This document shows, piece by piece, positions 49,355 to 59,659 of a stretch of 64,000 nt of DNA. The stretch is from assembly GCF_038595005.1 (NCBI RefSeq), contig NZ_CP151997.1:186001-250000 (forward strand), in the 5' to 3' direction. Each line of letters opens with the position of its first letter. Position 1 is the stretch's first letter. The translations under genes and the position numbers were made by a program. Under the pieces are notes generated by a model that saw only the letters and a program-made list of their open reading frames with translations, was not told the origin of the DNA and did no database searches. The stretch comes from Chryseomicrobium sp. FSL W7-1435 (GTDB taxonomy: Bacteria > Bacillota > Bacilli > Bacillales_A > Planococcaceae).

Positions 49355-49621
49355 CTATTCATCCGAATACAGATACGGTAAGAGCACCCAAGAACTGTTG
49401 TCATCATCAGTTTTTTTCCAAACTTCCCCACTAGCAGTATCCGTCATATAAAGAAAACCGTTGTCCACAGTTAACTCAAAATTAGTTTCATTAGCCGCAT
49501 TATTATTTAAATCATTTATGGTTTTAACATAGTCATTACTTACAGAATTTGAAATTGTACACGAGCCAATCAGTACTGCCACCCCTAACAAAGTAGCTGC
49601 AAAACGAATATCTTTCATCAT
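49355..49621 (-). CDS. Small lipoprotein of unknown function
   Basis: An 88-residue predicted lipoprotein. The signal region 'FAATLLGVAVLIGSCTIS' ends in a lipobox Cys (about 21). The mature part is short, acidic and Asn-rich ('INDLNNNAANETNF') with 'YMTDTASGEVWKKTDD'. No family recognised. GAGGGGG precedes the double ATG; the longer frame of 32 codons was dropped. Bases 49622-49960 show only AT-rich promoter DNA and a small GACTA / TAGTC palindrome at 49754. Confidence 0.65.
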   Translation of the reverse strand: MMKDIRFAATLLGVAVLIGSCTISNSVSNDYVKTINDLNNNAANETNFELTVDNGFLYMTDTASGEVWKKTDDDNSSWVLLPYLYSDE

Positions 49622-49960
49622 AATCCCCCTCTTCTCTCTATTCTTTCTACATACAGAACAATTTTCCCTTCTTTTCCATTTAGTAACTTTCAAAGACTCA
49701 TTATTTCTCACTTTCACCAGGACTAATCAAGCTGCGTTTTTTTATTTTCCTAGGACTATCGTTAGTCAATTAGACCTTATCGTCCCAATCCACCCTTGTG
49801 CAACAAAATAACCAGTTTTTTTTCAGATAATATTACAATAATTTCGCCTAGACCTGTTACTATGAATATATATGATTAGTTCCCACATTTTACATAACGC
49901 TAATTGAAGTACTGTTCCTACGTATTTTGCTAATGCCATACTTTTTAGGAGGTTCGTAAC

Positions 49961-52747
49961 ATGTCACAAGACCACTCGAGGTATTCTCGTCTAGCCAACA
50001 TCACCAAAATGATCAACATGAAGCTCGACTTGCGTGAAGTCATGGAGCAAGTAACACTCGCTATTTCTGAAGAGATTATGCGCTGCGATTCAGTCGGTAT
50101 TTATTTACCCCAACCAGATGGCACCTTTCGAGGATACGTCGGGAAACCCGAAATCATCAATGGCCGCACATTAGATATGCACGTTATTGACACGGATTAT
50201 GATTTGCTTGCTAAAGAAGTCATCGAGACAAAGAAAACGATTTACATCCCCGATACGTCCAAAGACTCACGTCCAGATCCACGTGCTGTTGAAGCGTTTC
50301 AAATCAAGTCACTGCTGGCTCTGCCAATTTCATTTGAGCAAGAGTTATTTGGCGTCGTGTTCCTATTTGACTACGGTATTCCTATGAACTTAACGGACGA
50401 TGAGATTCAAGCTGTTGAAGCTTATGTTAATATGGCAGCTGTCGCCATCCAAAATGCTACCAATCTTACAAAAAAAGAAATACTACTCAATGAAAAGCAG
50501 TTACTACTCGATGTTTCTCGCGATATGTCTATGTATACATCTCTACAAGAATGCTTTGATAGCTGTTTCTTTTACATTCAAAAAGTATTAGATAATCCAA
50601 ACATCGGCGTTCACCTTTTAGATCCTATCGCTAAAAAACGCATCACGCCAGCCAAGCTCAGCAAAGACAGTGAGTGGACAGAGGAAGAATGGTTAGAAAC
50701 ACATGCCGAGATGAATTTTGATGAAAGCAACGACGTCTTAGTACAAGAAGTAACACGTACTAAATCCTACATTTTCATCCCAGATGTATTTCAAGATTCG
50801 CGGCCTAACCATGTGCTGTGCCGCAACTTTGGAATTTACGGAATGGTCATGTTTCCCATCGTTACAATGGGCGAAGTTCTCGGTCAGATATCCGTTGTAA
50901 CGCTAGAAGAAAAAGCGCCTGCCTATACTGAGACGCAACTACAGTTGACCCAGTCGATCATCGATACGATGGCATCTGCTCTGTCTCATTTGCTTTACAT
51001 GGAGAAACAAGAAATTTTGATTGAAAAACGCACATCCGAAGTTCTGGAGAAAAATAAGGAACTTGAAGATGTTGTATCTGAGCTACAGCATCTCAGCCGT
51101 GAAAAAGCGCTTATCTTAAACTCTGCAGGTGAAGGAATCTTTGGTTTAGATCTACACCGCAATATCACATTCTGTAACCCTGCCGGTGCAAAAATGCTTG
51201 GGTATGATTCTGAGGATGAACTGATTGGGAAATCTGTGCATGTCATTATGAACGGGCAGGCCATGGAACGGACAGACGATTTTTCTGCCTATTCCGATAC
51301 GTACTTTGAAGATTATAAAGTGTTTTACCGCAAGGATTGCACGCATTTTCCAGTGGAGTATGTTTCGGCTTTCATCAAAGAAAATGACAAGGCTGTCGGT
51401 GAAGTTGTGACGTTTAAAGACATCACACAGCGCAAACAGTTAGAAGAGAAAATTAAATACTATGCGTATTTTGATAGCCTCACTGACCTACCAAACCGCG
51501 TCTTATTGATGGATCGTCTGACGCAGGGCTTGAAGTATGCGAAGAAAAATGGAGAAAAAGCAGCCGTGCTGTTTTTAGACCTCGACCGCTTCAAGCTTGT
51601 GAATGATTCGCTCGGGCACAGCTACGGTGATTTGTTATTAAAAGAAGTAGCGCAGCGTCTGATGACTTGTGTGCCAGAAGGAGCCACAGTTTCCCGTCAA
51701 GGTGGCGACGAATTTACGATTTTCTTACCGAATGTCAAAGAAGACAGCGATATTTTAAAAGTCATTAAGTGCATCGACGCAGTTTTCGTCGATTCGTTTA
51801 AACTCAACGAACACGAAATGTATATTAAAACGAGTATAGGCATTGCTCTATTCCCAGAAAATGGCGATACTTCAGAAATTCTAATCAAAAATGCGGATAC
51901 AGCGATGTACAAATCTAAAGAACGCCCGGGTACCAGCTTCCACTTCTTTAGTGAAGAGATGGATATTCGCTCGTATGAATCGATCAAGCTCGAAAATGAT
52001 TTATACCGTGCCATCGAAAAAGAAGAACTATTCATTCACTATCAACCACAAATTGACTACAGCACTCAGGAAATAGTTGGTGTGGAAGCCTTGTTGCGTT
52101 GGAAACATCCAGAATACGGCCTTATTCCCCCAGACCGTTTCATTCCGCTTGCCGAAGAAACTGGCTTAATCGTGCAGATTGGGGAGTGGGTGCTACGGAA
52201 TTCATGCAAACAACTAAAAGACTGGCATGAAAAAGGACTCCATCTACCTAGTTTATCTGTAAACTTATCTGTCCATCAATTTGAACAGACCGACTTATTT
52301 GCCAGCATCACAGGAATCTTACAAGAAATAGAGCTGGCTCCTGAATACCTGGAGCTCGAGCTCACTGAGAACTTGATCGTCAAAAATACCAAGCTTACGG
52401 TGGAAACGATGAAAGCGTTAAAAGACTTTGGCATTAAAATTGCTATCGACGACTTTGGCACTGGCTACTCATCACTTGGTTATTTGAAAAACTTGCCGAT
52501 TTCTAAACTCAAAATTGATAAATCCTTTGTAGATGAAATGCTAGTGGATGATGCCGCTATTACAAACACAATCATCACTTTGGCGAAAAACTTGAACCTA
52601 GAAGTAATCGCAGAGGGTGTGGAAACGAAAGAGCAGGCCGATTATCTGTTGAAGCAAGATTGTAAGCTAATGCAAGGCTATTATTTCAGTCGCCCATTAG
52701 CACCGAATGCCATCTACACAAAATACGCAGAAGTGAGGAGTAATTAA
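49961..52747 (+). CDS. GAF-GAF-PAS-GGDEF-EAL protein (cyclic di-GMP turnover)
   Basis: A 928-residue cytoplasmic protein: two GAF domains (about 15-170 and 185-345), a coiled linker (about 345-380), a PAS domain (about 380-490), GGDEF (about 505-655, with intact '[10 protein letters not shown]') and EAL (about 680-920, with '[11 protein letters not shown]', 'ELELTENL', '[14 protein letters not shown]' and 'LKIDKSF'). Both catalytic motifs are whole, so it may both make and degrade cyclic di-GMP, with sensing by GAF/PAS. RBS AGGAGG. The next gene starts two bases after its stop. Confidence 0.93.
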   Translation: MSQDHSRYSRLANITKMINMKLDLREVMEQVTLAISEEIMRCDSVGIYLPQPDGTFRGYVGKPEIINGRTLDMHVIDTDYDLLAKEVIETKKTIYIPDTSKDSRPDPRAVEAFQIKSLLALPISFEQELFGVVFLFDYGIPMNLTDDEIQAVEAYVNMAAVAIQNATNLTKKEILLNEKQLLLDVSRDMSMYTSLQECFDSCFFYIQKVLDNPNIGVHLLDPIAKKRITPAKLSKDSEWTEEEWLETHAEMNFDESNDVLVQEVTRTKSYIFIPDVFQDSRPNHVLCRNFGIYGMVMFPIVTMGEVLGQISVVTLEEKAPAYTETQLQLTQSIIDTMASALSHLLYMEKQEILIEKRTSEVLEKNKELEDVVSELQHLSREKALILNSAGEGIFGLDLHRNITFCNPAGAKMLGYDSEDELIGKSVHVIMNGQAMERTDDFSAYSDTYFEDYKVFYRKDCTHFPVEYVSAFIKENDKAVGEVVTFKDITQRKQLEEKIKYYAYFDSLTDLPNRVLLMDRLTQGLKYAKKNGEKAAVLFLDLDRFKLVNDSLGHSYGDLLLKEVAQRLMTCVPEGATVSRQGGDEFTIFLPNVKEDSDILKVIKCIDAVFVDSFKLNEHEMYIKTSIGIALFPENGDTSEILIKNADTAMYKSKERPGTSFHFFSEEMDIRSYESIKLENDLYRAIEKEELFIHYQPQIDYSTQEIVGVEALLRWKHPEYGLIPPDRFIPLAEETGLIVQIGEWVLRNSCKQLKDWHEKGLHLPSLSVNLSVHQFEQTDLFASITGILQEIELAPEYLELELTENLIVKNTKLTVETMKALKDFGIKIAIDDFGTGYSSLGYLKNLPISKLKIDKSFVDEMLVDDAAITNTIITLAKNLNLEVIAEGVETKEQADYLLKQDCKLMQGYYFSRPLAPNAIYTKYAEVRSN

Positions 52748-52749
52748 AA

Positions 52750-54384
52750 ATGAAAGCAGCACGTATCGTATTAGATTATTTGAAGCACAACGGGGTCGAG
52801 CATATTTTTGGTATTCCCGCTGGATCGGTCAATGCATTTTTTGATGAGTTGACGCAGATGGATGACATTACACCTATCGTTACGAAACATGAAGGCGCCG
52901 CTGGTTATATGGCTGCCGCCTATGCAAAATATACAAATCATTTGAGCGTCGCCATCGCATGTAGTGGTCCTGGTGCAACGAACTTGGTGACTGGTGCCGC
53001 AAACGCCATGCGTGAACATTTGCCTGTTCTCTTTATTACAGGAGCAGTGCCAGTGAGCACAATTGGGCTGAACGCTTCTCAAGAGCTTGATGTCGCACCA
53101 ATCTTCCGTCCAGTCACGAAGTACAGTGTAGCTATAAACGACGTGAAAGATGTTGTGAGTGAACTTACTAAAGCTGTGGAAATTGCCCTCTCTGGCGTTC
53201 CAGGCCCTGTGCATATCGCGCTTCCGATTGATGTACAGCATCAGCAAGTTCCGGATGCGACTCTTCCTGCACCTGCCAAACGCAAGCTGATTGAGCCCGA
53301 TGCAGCGGTTATTGATACTATCGCTGACGAGCTAATTTCTCGAAAAACTGGCTACATCTTAGCAGGACAAGGTATTCGTGGATCCGTTCCGGCATTTTTA
53401 GAGTTAGCAGAACTACTGAACTGGCCGATTGTTACTACTCCTCAGGCAAAAGGATATATTCCAACGGATCACCCACTGCTTGTTGGCGTATACGGATTTG
53501 CCGGACATGAAGCGGCTTCTGAGCTAGTTGCTAGTGATAGCCACAATGTTGCATTGATCATTGGTTCTAGCCTAGGTGAGACTGCTACTAATAACTACAA
53601 TGCAGCCATCACGGAGAACCGTTTTACAGTACAACTGGACTTTGATGCTTCAGTCTTCAACCGGAAATACGAAGTCGACAAAGCGCTTCTTGGTGATATC
53701 ACATTGAGCGTTCCTGCACTTGTAGAAGCAATCAAGGCTAAGCAATATACTGCTTCTGATAGCATCGTAAAAAAACAACAACCGTCTACTGGCGGAGAAG
53801 ACTATACTACGAAAAATGTTTTGATCGCACTTCAAGAGGCTCTTCCTGCATCTACCCGTTACACGATTGATATCGGAGAGTTCATGTCTTACATGATCAA
53901 TCACCACCAAGTGAAAGAGTCTCATACCTATGAAATCAACGTTCACTTTGGCGCTATGGGAAGTGGCATTGGATCGGCTATCGGTTCCAAGCTTGCAGAA
54001 CCAGATCGTCCAGTTGTTTGTATCACGGGTGACGGCTGCTTCTTCATGCACGGCATGGAATTGTTGACCGCAAAAGAACATAACTTACCAATCCTATTTG
54101 TTATCATGAACAATGCAAGACTAGGTATGGTGTATCACGGACACAACTTGCAGTTCAAACGTACGCACACTTCGTTCGAACAAGAGCCAGTCAACATCAG
54201 TGCTATGGCCTCTGCCATGGGTATCCCAAGTCACCGCGTGACAGAGATGGCCGAGTTTACACAAGATAAAGTGGCGGAATTGCTAAGCCATGGTGGACCA
54301 GCTGTACTCGAGGTCTACTTGCAAGATAACAGCACACCTCCTATGGGTGACCGCGTGAAATTCTTGTCTTCATTCGGAAAATAA
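52750..54384 (+). CDS. Thiamine diphosphate-dependent enzyme (acetolactate synthase/pyruvate oxidase-like)
   Basis: A 544-residue ThDP enzyme with three domains: PYR domain with catalytic Glu in 'TKHEGAAGYMAAAYAK' (about 46-61), a central DHS-like FAD/nucleotide domain (about 190-330) and the PP domain with 'GDGCFFMHGMELLTAKEH' (about 431-448) and 'VIMNNARLGMVYHGH' as the ThDP motif GDG...NN. Acetolactate synthase, pyruvate oxidase and related decarboxylases cannot be told apart by eye. Ribosome site GTGAGGAG lies in the end of the GGDEF/EAL gene, so translation is coupled. Confidence 0.85.
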   Translation: MKAARIVLDYLKHNGVEHIFGIPAGSVNAFFDELTQMDDITPIVTKHEGAAGYMAAAYAKYTNHLSVAIACSGPGATNLVTGAANAMREHLPVLFITGAVPVSTIGLNASQELDVAPIFRPVTKYSVAINDVKDVVSELTKAVEIALSGVPGPVHIALPIDVQHQQVPDATLPAPAKRKLIEPDAAVIDTIADELISRKTGYILAGQGIRGSVPAFLELAELLNWPIVTTPQAKGYIPTDHPLLVGVYGFAGHEAASELVASDSHNVALIIGSSLGETATNNYNAAITENRFTVQLDFDASVFNRKYEVDKALLGDITLSVPALVEAIKAKQYTASDSIVKKQQPSTGGEDYTTKNVLIALQEALPASTRYTIDIGEFMSYMINHHQVKESHTYEINVHFGAMGSGIGSAIGSKLAEPDRPVVCITGDGCFFMHGMELLTAKEHNLPILFVIMNNARLGMVYHGHNLQFKRTHTSFEQEPVNISAMASAMGIPSHRVTEMAEFTQDKVAELLSHGGPAVLEVYLQDNSTPPMGDRVKFLSSFGK

Positions 54385-54394
54385 GTGTATGTAA

Positions 54395-54430
54395 AAATCC
54401 CTGACTCGTTGAGTTCAGGGATTTCTTTTT
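54395..54430. terminator. Bidirectional terminator
   Basis: Stem AAATCCCTGA / TTCAGGGATTT with a 9-base loop and CTTTTTG, between the ThDP gene and the convergent unknown gene. Confidence 0.85.
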
Positions 54431-54432
54431 GT

Positions 54433-54990
54433 TTAGCTATATACTTCCGGCATGTTTTGCAGTACAGCACTAATCGTCTGGCCCTTGAAAGCATCCGGTA
54501 AAGGCCCTTCACTCTGGAAGTAAAAGCTGCTGTCTGTTGTGTCAGATGTGTAACCCATGACGTGCAGAGCTTGGGTTAACGCAGGTGGCGCACTAGATGT
54601 GCCCATGTTTTGTGCATAATGGGATGTTGTAAACACACGTGCTACACGATCGCTATTTTCCGAATAGATAACGAAATAATCGGTAGCTTGCTCAATTACC
54701 CATCGCTCTTTTGCGTAAAGCGAGAGCCCTGCCCCTTCAAGAGCCGACAGTGCTTCTAAGTTTACCCCGAAAAGTTCATTAATGAACTTTCGGATCTCAG
54801 CGCCTGTTACGGGTGTTTCTTGTGATGCTAGTTTTGCTTGGATGACTTCGCGTGCGGTCTGTTGTGTAGGTTTAAGAAATGGTACCTTGTTTAAGTCGAA
54901 ACCAAACACCTGATGCACAGCGTGTAACACTGTCTCTTCTGTCACTTCTTGTCCAGCAAGCAACTGGTCCATCTGTTGTGCTTTTTTCAT
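54433..54990 (-). CDS. Unknown 185-residue protein
   Basis: A soluble protein with no family recognised by me. The N-terminal 100 residues are helical ('EETVLHAVHQVFGFDLNKVP', 'EIRKFINELFGVNLEALSAL', which look like an internal repeat of about 70 residues), and the C-terminal half is beta-rich ('ERWVIEQATDYFVIYSENS'). It follows a DUF4256 gene by 25 bases on the same strand; the two probably form one operon. Confidence 0.7.
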   Translation of the reverse strand: MKKAQQMDQLLAGQEVTEETVLHAVHQVFGFDLNKVPFLKPTQQTAREVIQAKLASQETPVTGAEIRKFINELFGVNLEALSALEGAGLSLYAKERWVIEQATDYFVIYSENSDRVARVFTTSHYAQNMGTSSAPPALTQALHVMGYTSDTTDSSFYFQSEGPLPDAFKGQTISAVLQNMPEVYS

Positions 54991-55015
54991 AGTTGGTCTC
55001 CTTCACTTATTTCAC

Positions 55016-55576
55016 TTAAATTTTCAATACCCCGCGCCATCCCCGTGAAGCGTAGTAAGAATCGGCCCCGTTGTGATAGGCAAATACAGTGTTGTAACGA
55101 CGGTCCCCGAACAATGCCCCGCCTAGTTTACGAATTTCAAAAGGTGTCGCAATCCAACTTGATGTTTTCAGATCAAATTCTCCGAGCGTCTGTAAATAGC
55201 GATAGTCTTCTTCAGTCAGCAGCTCGACACCCATGAGTTCTGCCATTTCAAGTGCTGAAGTCACTGGCGGAAACTTCTTGCGACCTTCACGAGCTATTTG
55301 ATCAAAACAAACGCTCCGTCGACCCTTTGGACTTTCTTTTGCGCAATCATAGAAGTGGTACTGCCCTTTTCCAGCATCTAGTCGCACGACGTCCGGTTCT
55401 CCTCCCGTCACTTCCATTTCAGAAAGTGACCAGAGTGCTTGTGGATTTGCCGTCAACTTTTTCTCAACGTCTTCCCACACAATTCCTTCATGCCGTTCTA
55501 GGTTCTTCTCAAAACGAGTCTTCAGTGTCTCCAAAAGTTCCTGCTGCTGATCTTGCGTTAGTTCGTGGTTTGCCAT
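55016..55576 (-). CDS. DUF4256 family protein
   Basis: A 186-residue protein with the DUF4256 landmarks as I remember them: 'LLETLKTRFEKNLERHEGI' (about 14-32), 'WSLSEMEVTGGEPDVV', 'CAKESPKGRRSVCFD' and 'GGALFGDRRYNTVFAYHNGA'. The family is common in Bacilli and Gram-negatives; no role is known. It has a short intergenic distance to the next gene. Confidence 0.82.
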   Translation of the reverse strand: MANHELTQDQQQELLETLKTRFEKNLERHEGIVWEDVEKKLTANPQALWSLSEMEVTGGEPDVVRLDAGKGQYHFYDCAKESPKGRRSVCFDQIAREGRKKFPPVTSALEMAELMGVELLTEEDYRYLQTLGEFDLKTSSWIATPFEIRKLGGALFGDRRYNTVFAYHNGADSYYASRGWRGVLKI

Positions 55577-55663
55577 CTACTTTTGCCTCCCATCTGTTTC
55601 TTTAACTTTACCTTTGTTCTTCCAGCGGTTCAACTGCTCGTTGCTCTTTGTTTTTAGACAAAG

Positions 55664-55689
55664 AAAAAAGCAGCCCCATTCGGCTGCTT
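55664..55689 (-). terminator. Terminator of the oxidoreductase gene
   Basis: Minus-strand stem AGCAGCC / GGCTGCT and a T6 run. It overlaps nothing but lies right after the oxidoreductase stop codon. Confidence 0.8.
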
Positions 55690-55691
55690 TT

Positions 55692-56669
55692 CTAAAATTT
55701 AGCAACTATCTTGCCTTTCACATGACGCTCGGAAAGTTCCTCTAAAGCTTGTGGAATCTCTTCTAATGAGATAGTTCGTTCCAAAAGTGATTTGATTTTC
55801 CCTGCAGCAAGCATGCGAAGAACATCATCCCCGATTCGAGCTAAGTCCTGTTCAGCAATTTCATCGTTCTGCATATGGTTCGCCCCAAGTGCCACTTCAT
55901 GATACGAGATGACGCGTGTAAATGGGGTGATATGTGTATAGTCTGGTGCTCCTGCGATATGTGCTAAGTGGCCACCGTAGGCAATCAAGTCAAGAGACTG
56001 GGTCGCACTGTCACGATTGACGGTATCAAGAACTGCATTGACTCCACGTCCATCGGTCAGTTCCATGACACGTGCTTTCACATCTTCTTCCCGGTAATCG
56101 ATGACGGCATCTGCACCAAGAGACTTCACATAGTCATGGTTGTGCTTAGACGCTGTTGAATAGACAGTCTTCCCTGCTTGCTTAGCAAACTGAATCGCAA
56201 ATCCGCCAACACCACCTGCCCCTGCATGAATCAACAAAGTATCAATCACATTCATTGGAAACTTGCGGAACAGTGCTTGATACGCAGTGTATGCAGCTGT
56301 TGGTAACGCGGCTGCCTCCTCAAACGAAACTGAATCTGGAATACGTGAAACCGTACGAGCTGTCGTCACTGCAAACTCTGCAAAGACACCCTGCTTGTGC
56401 ATACTACCGTGCATCAATACACGATCCCCGACCACCCAATCTGTCACGCCCTCTCCAAGAGCCTCAATTGTTCCTGCTGCATCTAATCCTAAAATGTGCG
56501 GATACGTCCAGTTCGGATTGCCGTTTGTCCCTGTTTTGTAATCAACCGGGTTGAGTCCTGCCGCATGTACTTTAATCAGTACCTCGCCTGTTCCTGCAGT
56601 CGGGGTTTCGAGTTCCTCAACTTGCATCTCACGCCAAGTGCCTTTTTCACGCAATAGTAATGCCTTCAT
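55692..56669 (-). CDS. Zinc-independent quinone oxidoreductase-like enzyme (MDR family)
   Basis: A 325-residue medium-chain dehydrogenase/reductase of the quinone oxidoreductase type. 'GTGEVLIKVHAAGLNPVDYK' (about 26-45), 'HILGLDAAGTIEALGEGV' and the Rossmann site 'LLIHAGAGGVGGFAIQFAKQAG' (about 144-165, quoted in part) are typical. Structural zinc cysteines are absent, which fits NADPH:quinone reductases. Substrate unknown. Start at 56669 has GGGAGGG upstream. Confidence 0.87.
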   Translation of the reverse strand: MKALLLREKGTWREMQVEELETPTAGTGEVLIKVHAAGLNPVDYKTGTNGNPNWTYPHILGLDAAGTIEALGEGVTDWVVGDRVLMHGSMHKQGVFAEFAVTTARTVSRIPDSVSFEEAAALPTAAYTAYQALFRKFPMNVIDTLLIHAGAGGVGGFAIQFAKQAGKTVYSTASKHNHDYVKSLGADAVIDYREEDVKARVMELTDGRGVNAVLDTVNRDSATQSLDLIAYGGHLAHIAGAPDYTHITPFTRVISYHEVALGANHMQNDEIAEQDLARIGDDVLRMLAAGKIKSLLERTISLEEIPQALEELSERHVKGKIVAKF

Positions 56670-56764
56670 CTAAAACCCTCCCAGAGTTTCTACTATAGGA
56701 AGAATACGCTTATCTTTGTCCAGTGACAACCATTTGAACCTTTCAGGATTCTCTAACTTTTGAT

Positions 56765-56808
56765 TGAAAAAACCCACCGCAGCAAAGGGGGTCAAAGCTG
56801 CAGTGGGT
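56765..56808 (-). terminator. Terminator of the metNPQ operon
   Basis: Minus-strand stem CCCACTGCAGC / GCTGCGGTGGG and TTTTTT, eight bases past the metQ stop. Confidence 0.9.
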
Positions 56809-56816
56809 GGGTGCCC

Positions 56817-57695
56817 TTATTGGAAATACGTGTTCATTTTTTCAAACATCGCTTGCGTCTCTTCCGCCGTCTTGCGGATGATGAACATGCTACCTTTGAA
56901 CTCTTTATTAATCGCCTCTTCTACTTCAGGATGTTGATACAATTCAACAATCTTCAAGTAGTTTTCATTGTCAGCTTCATCTGCGCGAGATGCGATGATG
57001 TTGATGTACGGCTCGATTGACTCGGATTCTGTATCTTCATAAACAACCGCGTCATCAGCTGGCGTCAGACCTGCTTGCACGGCAACCCCATTGTTGATGA
57101 GGGCAATGGCCACGTCCGGAAGAACACGTGCCGTCTGTTGTGGTTCCATTGCGACAAATTCAAGCTCTAATGGGTTCGACGTGATTTTGTCTAAGTCCCC
57201 AGTGATGCCAAAATCGTCAGCCAGTTCAATCACACCTGCTTCTTGTAAAAGGTTTAGTGCGCGTGGAAGTGTTGATGCATCATTTGGAATCGCCACTTGA
57301 TCACCTTTTTGCAGTTCATCTAGTGACTCGATTTTATCGGAATACACACCAAGCGGCGCAAATACTGTTGTACCGACAGGAGCTAGGTCTTCACCAGACT
57401 CTGCAACAAAGTTCGAGAAGAATGAAATTGTCTGGAAAGCGTTCAAATCAATATCTCCAGCTGCAAGTGCTTTATTTGGCATGATGTAATCCGTGAATTC
57501 CACCACTTCCAAATTAATACCTTCTTCTTTCGCAAGTTCCACAATAACTGGCCATTGCGGGCTGTCTGCACCATTTACCCCAATTTTAATCGTTTCTTCT
57601 GAACCATCGGCTGCTGAGTTACCATCGGCTGAGTTACATGCTGCAAGTGTTAGAGCAGCAGTTGCAGCAAGAGCTGCGAGTTTAAGTCGTTTCAT
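56817..57695 (-). CDS. metQ: Methionine-binding lipoprotein MetQ
   Basis: A 292-residue lipoprotein of the NlpA/MetQ family. The signal peptide ends in 'TLAACNSAD' (Cys about 20). 'FTDYIMPNKALAAGDIDLNAFQ' (about 68-89) is the best-known family motif. It captures methionine (L and often D) outside the membrane for MetNP. Third gene after metN and metP under the SAM-I riboswitch. Confidence 0.93.
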   Translation of the reverse strand: MKRLKLAALAATAALTLAACNSADGNSAADGSEETIKIGVNGADSPQWPVIVELAKEEGINLEVVEFTDYIMPNKALAAGDIDLNAFQTISFFSNFVAESGEDLAPVGTTVFAPLGVYSDKIESLDELQKGDQVAIPNDASTLPRALNLLQEAGVIELADDFGITGDLDKITSNPLELEFVAMEPQQTARVLPDVAIALINNGVAVQAGLTPADDAVVYEDTESESIEPYINIIASRADEADNENYLKIVELYQHPEVEEAINKEFKGSMFIIRKTAEETQAMFEKMNTYFQ

Positions 57696-57707
57696 GAATG
57701 TAGTCTC

Positions 57708-58370
57708 CTATCGTCTCATAATTTTTTTTGATAATGTATTGCCAAGCCATTGGGCGAGTTGCACAAGAATAATCAAGATAATTACTGTCACGACCATGAC
57801 GCTCGTATCGAAGCGCTGATAACCGTATGTAATCGCAATATGACCGAGACCGCCACCACCGACATACCCAGCAACTGCTGAGAAATCGATTAAGCTGACT
57901 GTCACAAACGTCAGACCTAGAATCAGAGGTCCGAGCGCTTCCGGAATCAAAACGGTAAAGACGATTTGGAACGGGCTGGCTCCCATAGCTTTGGCTGCTT
58001 CAATTACACCAGGGTCAATGCTCATCAAGTTTTGTTCAACAATCCGTGCCACACTGAACGTTGCCATGATGGCCATTGGGAACACGGCAGCTCCAACCCC
58101 AATCGTTGTTCCCATCACGATTCGCGTTACAGGCATTAAGAAAACCAAGAACACGATGAACGGAATCGGTCGGATGACGTTTATCAGCAAGTTGAGAAGG
58201 CCATATAAAAAGCGGTTCTCTAAAATATTGCCCTGGCGGGAAACGAATAGTGCGAGTCCGACTAAAACGCCTAAAATCGAGCCTAGGATGAGGGTCAGGA
58301 TGACCATCATAATCGTCTCGCCGGTCGCTTCTATGATGCGTTGGTAAAATGTACTCCACTCAACTTTCAT
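57708..58370 (-). CDS. metP: Methionine ABC transporter permease
   Basis: A 220-residue permease with five membrane helices. 'ATGETIMMVILTLILGSILG' starts the transmembrane domain and 'EAAKAMGASPFQIVFTVLIPEALGPLIL' (about 133-160) is the EAA loop that docks the ATPase. Overlaps metN by 11 bases and carries AAGGAGG inside metN. Confidence 0.93.
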   Translation of the reverse strand: MKVEWSTFYQRIIEATGETIMMVILTLILGSILGVLVGLALFVSRQGNILENRFLYGLLNLLINVIRPIPFIVFLVFLMPVTRIVMGTTIGVGAAVFPMAIMATFSVARIVEQNLMSIDPGVIEAAKAMGASPFQIVFTVLIPEALGPLILGLTFVTVSLIDFSAVAGYVGGGGLGHIAITYGYQRFDTSVMVVTVIILIILVQLAQWLGNTLSKKIMRR

Positions 58371-59385
58371 GGATAATCACCTCCTTGATGTCGACGACTT
58401 GTTGAAGTTCTTGAATGGCATTCTTAATGTCTTCTACCTCCCCTTTAAAGGACACTACCAAATTGCCCAGTAGCTGATTTTGAATCTCGCGAACCGCTCC
58501 GTACACAACATTGAAATGCACATTGTGCTGTTGGGTGATCTTCGATAACAGCGGCTGACTCGTGGCACTTCCCGTAAAGGTGACTTGGTAGATATGCTGG
58601 TCACCAGCAGCGTGCCATTCTTTCAATAGACTTTGAGAGGGCAAGTCTTTATTCACCGATTGAATGAAACGCTTTGTTGTCGGGTGTGACGGGTTTGTGA
58701 AGACATCGAATACTTCGCCGTGCTCGATGACGTGCCCATTCTCCATAATGGCAACGCGGTTACAAATGGTGGAGATGACGTTCATCTCGTGTGTGATGAG
58801 GAGAACGGTGATGCCAAACTCTTGATTGACGCGCTTTAAAAGCTTCAAGATATCTTCCGTCGTTTCCGGATCAAGTGCTGAAGTGGCTTCGTCACAAATC
58901 AGAATCTCTGGGTTCGTCGCAAGAGCCCTAGCGATCCCAACACGCTGCTTCTGTCCTCCCGAAAGTTGCTCGGGGTAGTTATCTACTTTATCTGAGAGGC
59001 CAACGAATTCCAGCAACTCTTTGGTGCGCCGCGTGATTTCCGCTTTCGGCGTTCCCTCAAGCTTCAGCGGGTAGGCTACGTTTCCTGCGACAGTGCGGGA
59101 AGTGAACAAATTAAAGTTCTGGAAGATCATCCCGATACGTCGGCGTTGCAAGCGAAGTTGTTTGGCTTTAAGCGATGTGATGTCGGTGTCATTGATTTTG
59201 ATAACACCACTTGTTGGCTTTTCAAGAAGGTTCACTAAGCGAAGAAGCGTACTCTTTCCGGCTCCGCTAAACCCGATGATGCCGAAGATGTCGCCTTTTT
59301 GGACATCGAGTGTGACATTCTGAACTGCGTGCACATCACGCTTTCCGACTTTGAATGTCTTGGATACGTTTTGGAATGTAATCAT
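58360..59385 (-). CDS. metN: Methionine ABC transporter ATP-binding protein
   Basis: A 341-residue ATPase: Walker A 'GFSGAGKSTLLRL', signature 'QLSGGQKQRVGIARAL', Walker B 'EILICDEATSALDPET' and a C-terminal NIL (ACT-like) domain (about 265-341) that binds methionine for feedback. The ATG at 59385 was chosen over the frame from 59418 because AGGGAAG lies before it. It is the first gene under the SAM-I riboswitch. Confidence 0.94.
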   Translation of the reverse strand: MITFQNVSKTFKVGKRDVHAVQNVTLDVQKGDIFGIIGFSGAGKSTLLRLVNLLEKPTSGVIKINDTDITSLKAKQLRLQRRRIGMIFQNFNLFTSRTVAGNVAYPLKLEGTPKAEITRRTKELLEFVGLSDKVDNYPEQLSGGQKQRVGIARALATNPEILICDEATSALDPETTEDILKLLKRVNQEFGITVLLITHEMNVISTICNRVAIMENGHVIEHGEVFDVFTNPSHPTTKRFIQSVNKDLPSQSLLKEWHAAGDQHIYQVTFTGSATSQPLLSKITQQHNVHFNVVYGAVREIQNQLLGNLVVSFKGEVEDIKNAIQELQQVVDIKEVIIHES

Positions 59386-59417
59386 GGTGGACTTCCCTAC
59401 TTTCTGACTAGAGTGCA

Positions 59418-59459
59418 TAAAAAAAGACCTTCATCTCTTAAGAACATAAGAAATGAAAG
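59418..59459 (-). terminator. Expression-platform terminator of the SAM-I riboswitch
   Basis: A 12-bp minus-strand stem CTTTCATTTCTT / AAGAGATGAAGG (two G-U pairs) and TCTTTTTTT. SAM binding to the aptamer should release the antiterminator and allow this stem. Confidence 0.85.
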
Positions 59460-59481
59460 CCATGAAAAAACGCCTCTCATT

Positions 59482-59580
59482 CTTATCTCTCAAGTGATGG
59501 ACACTTGCAGGATTTGGCACTGACGCTTTTGCGCTTTGCCGAGACTTCACAGGGCCTGTCCCTCTGTCTCTCGTGATAAG
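59482..59580 (-). ncRNA. SAM-I riboswitch (S box)
   Basis: On the minus strand the conserved core is seen: CTTATCACGAGAG, AGAGGGACAGGCCCTGTGAAG, CGGCAA, then AGTGCCAAATCCTGCAAGTG and CACTTGAGAGATAAG closing P1 (all 20 bases or less as quoted, joined in order). It represses metNPQ when S-adenosylmethionine is high. Confidence 0.96.
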
Positions 59581-59630
59581 AATTGGTGCTATGTAGTTTT
59601 GAATTTAGTTCGTCTTGCTAACTGTTTCAC

Positions 59631-59659
59631 AGTCTAAAGCATCAAAGTTTTCTCGTCAA
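59631..59659 (-). promoter_or_regulatory. Promoter of the metNPQ operon
   Basis: On the minus strand TTGACG, a 17-base spacer and TAGACT, upstream of the SAM-I aptamer. Bases 59660-59800 are AT-rich and hold no gene. Confidence 0.55.
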
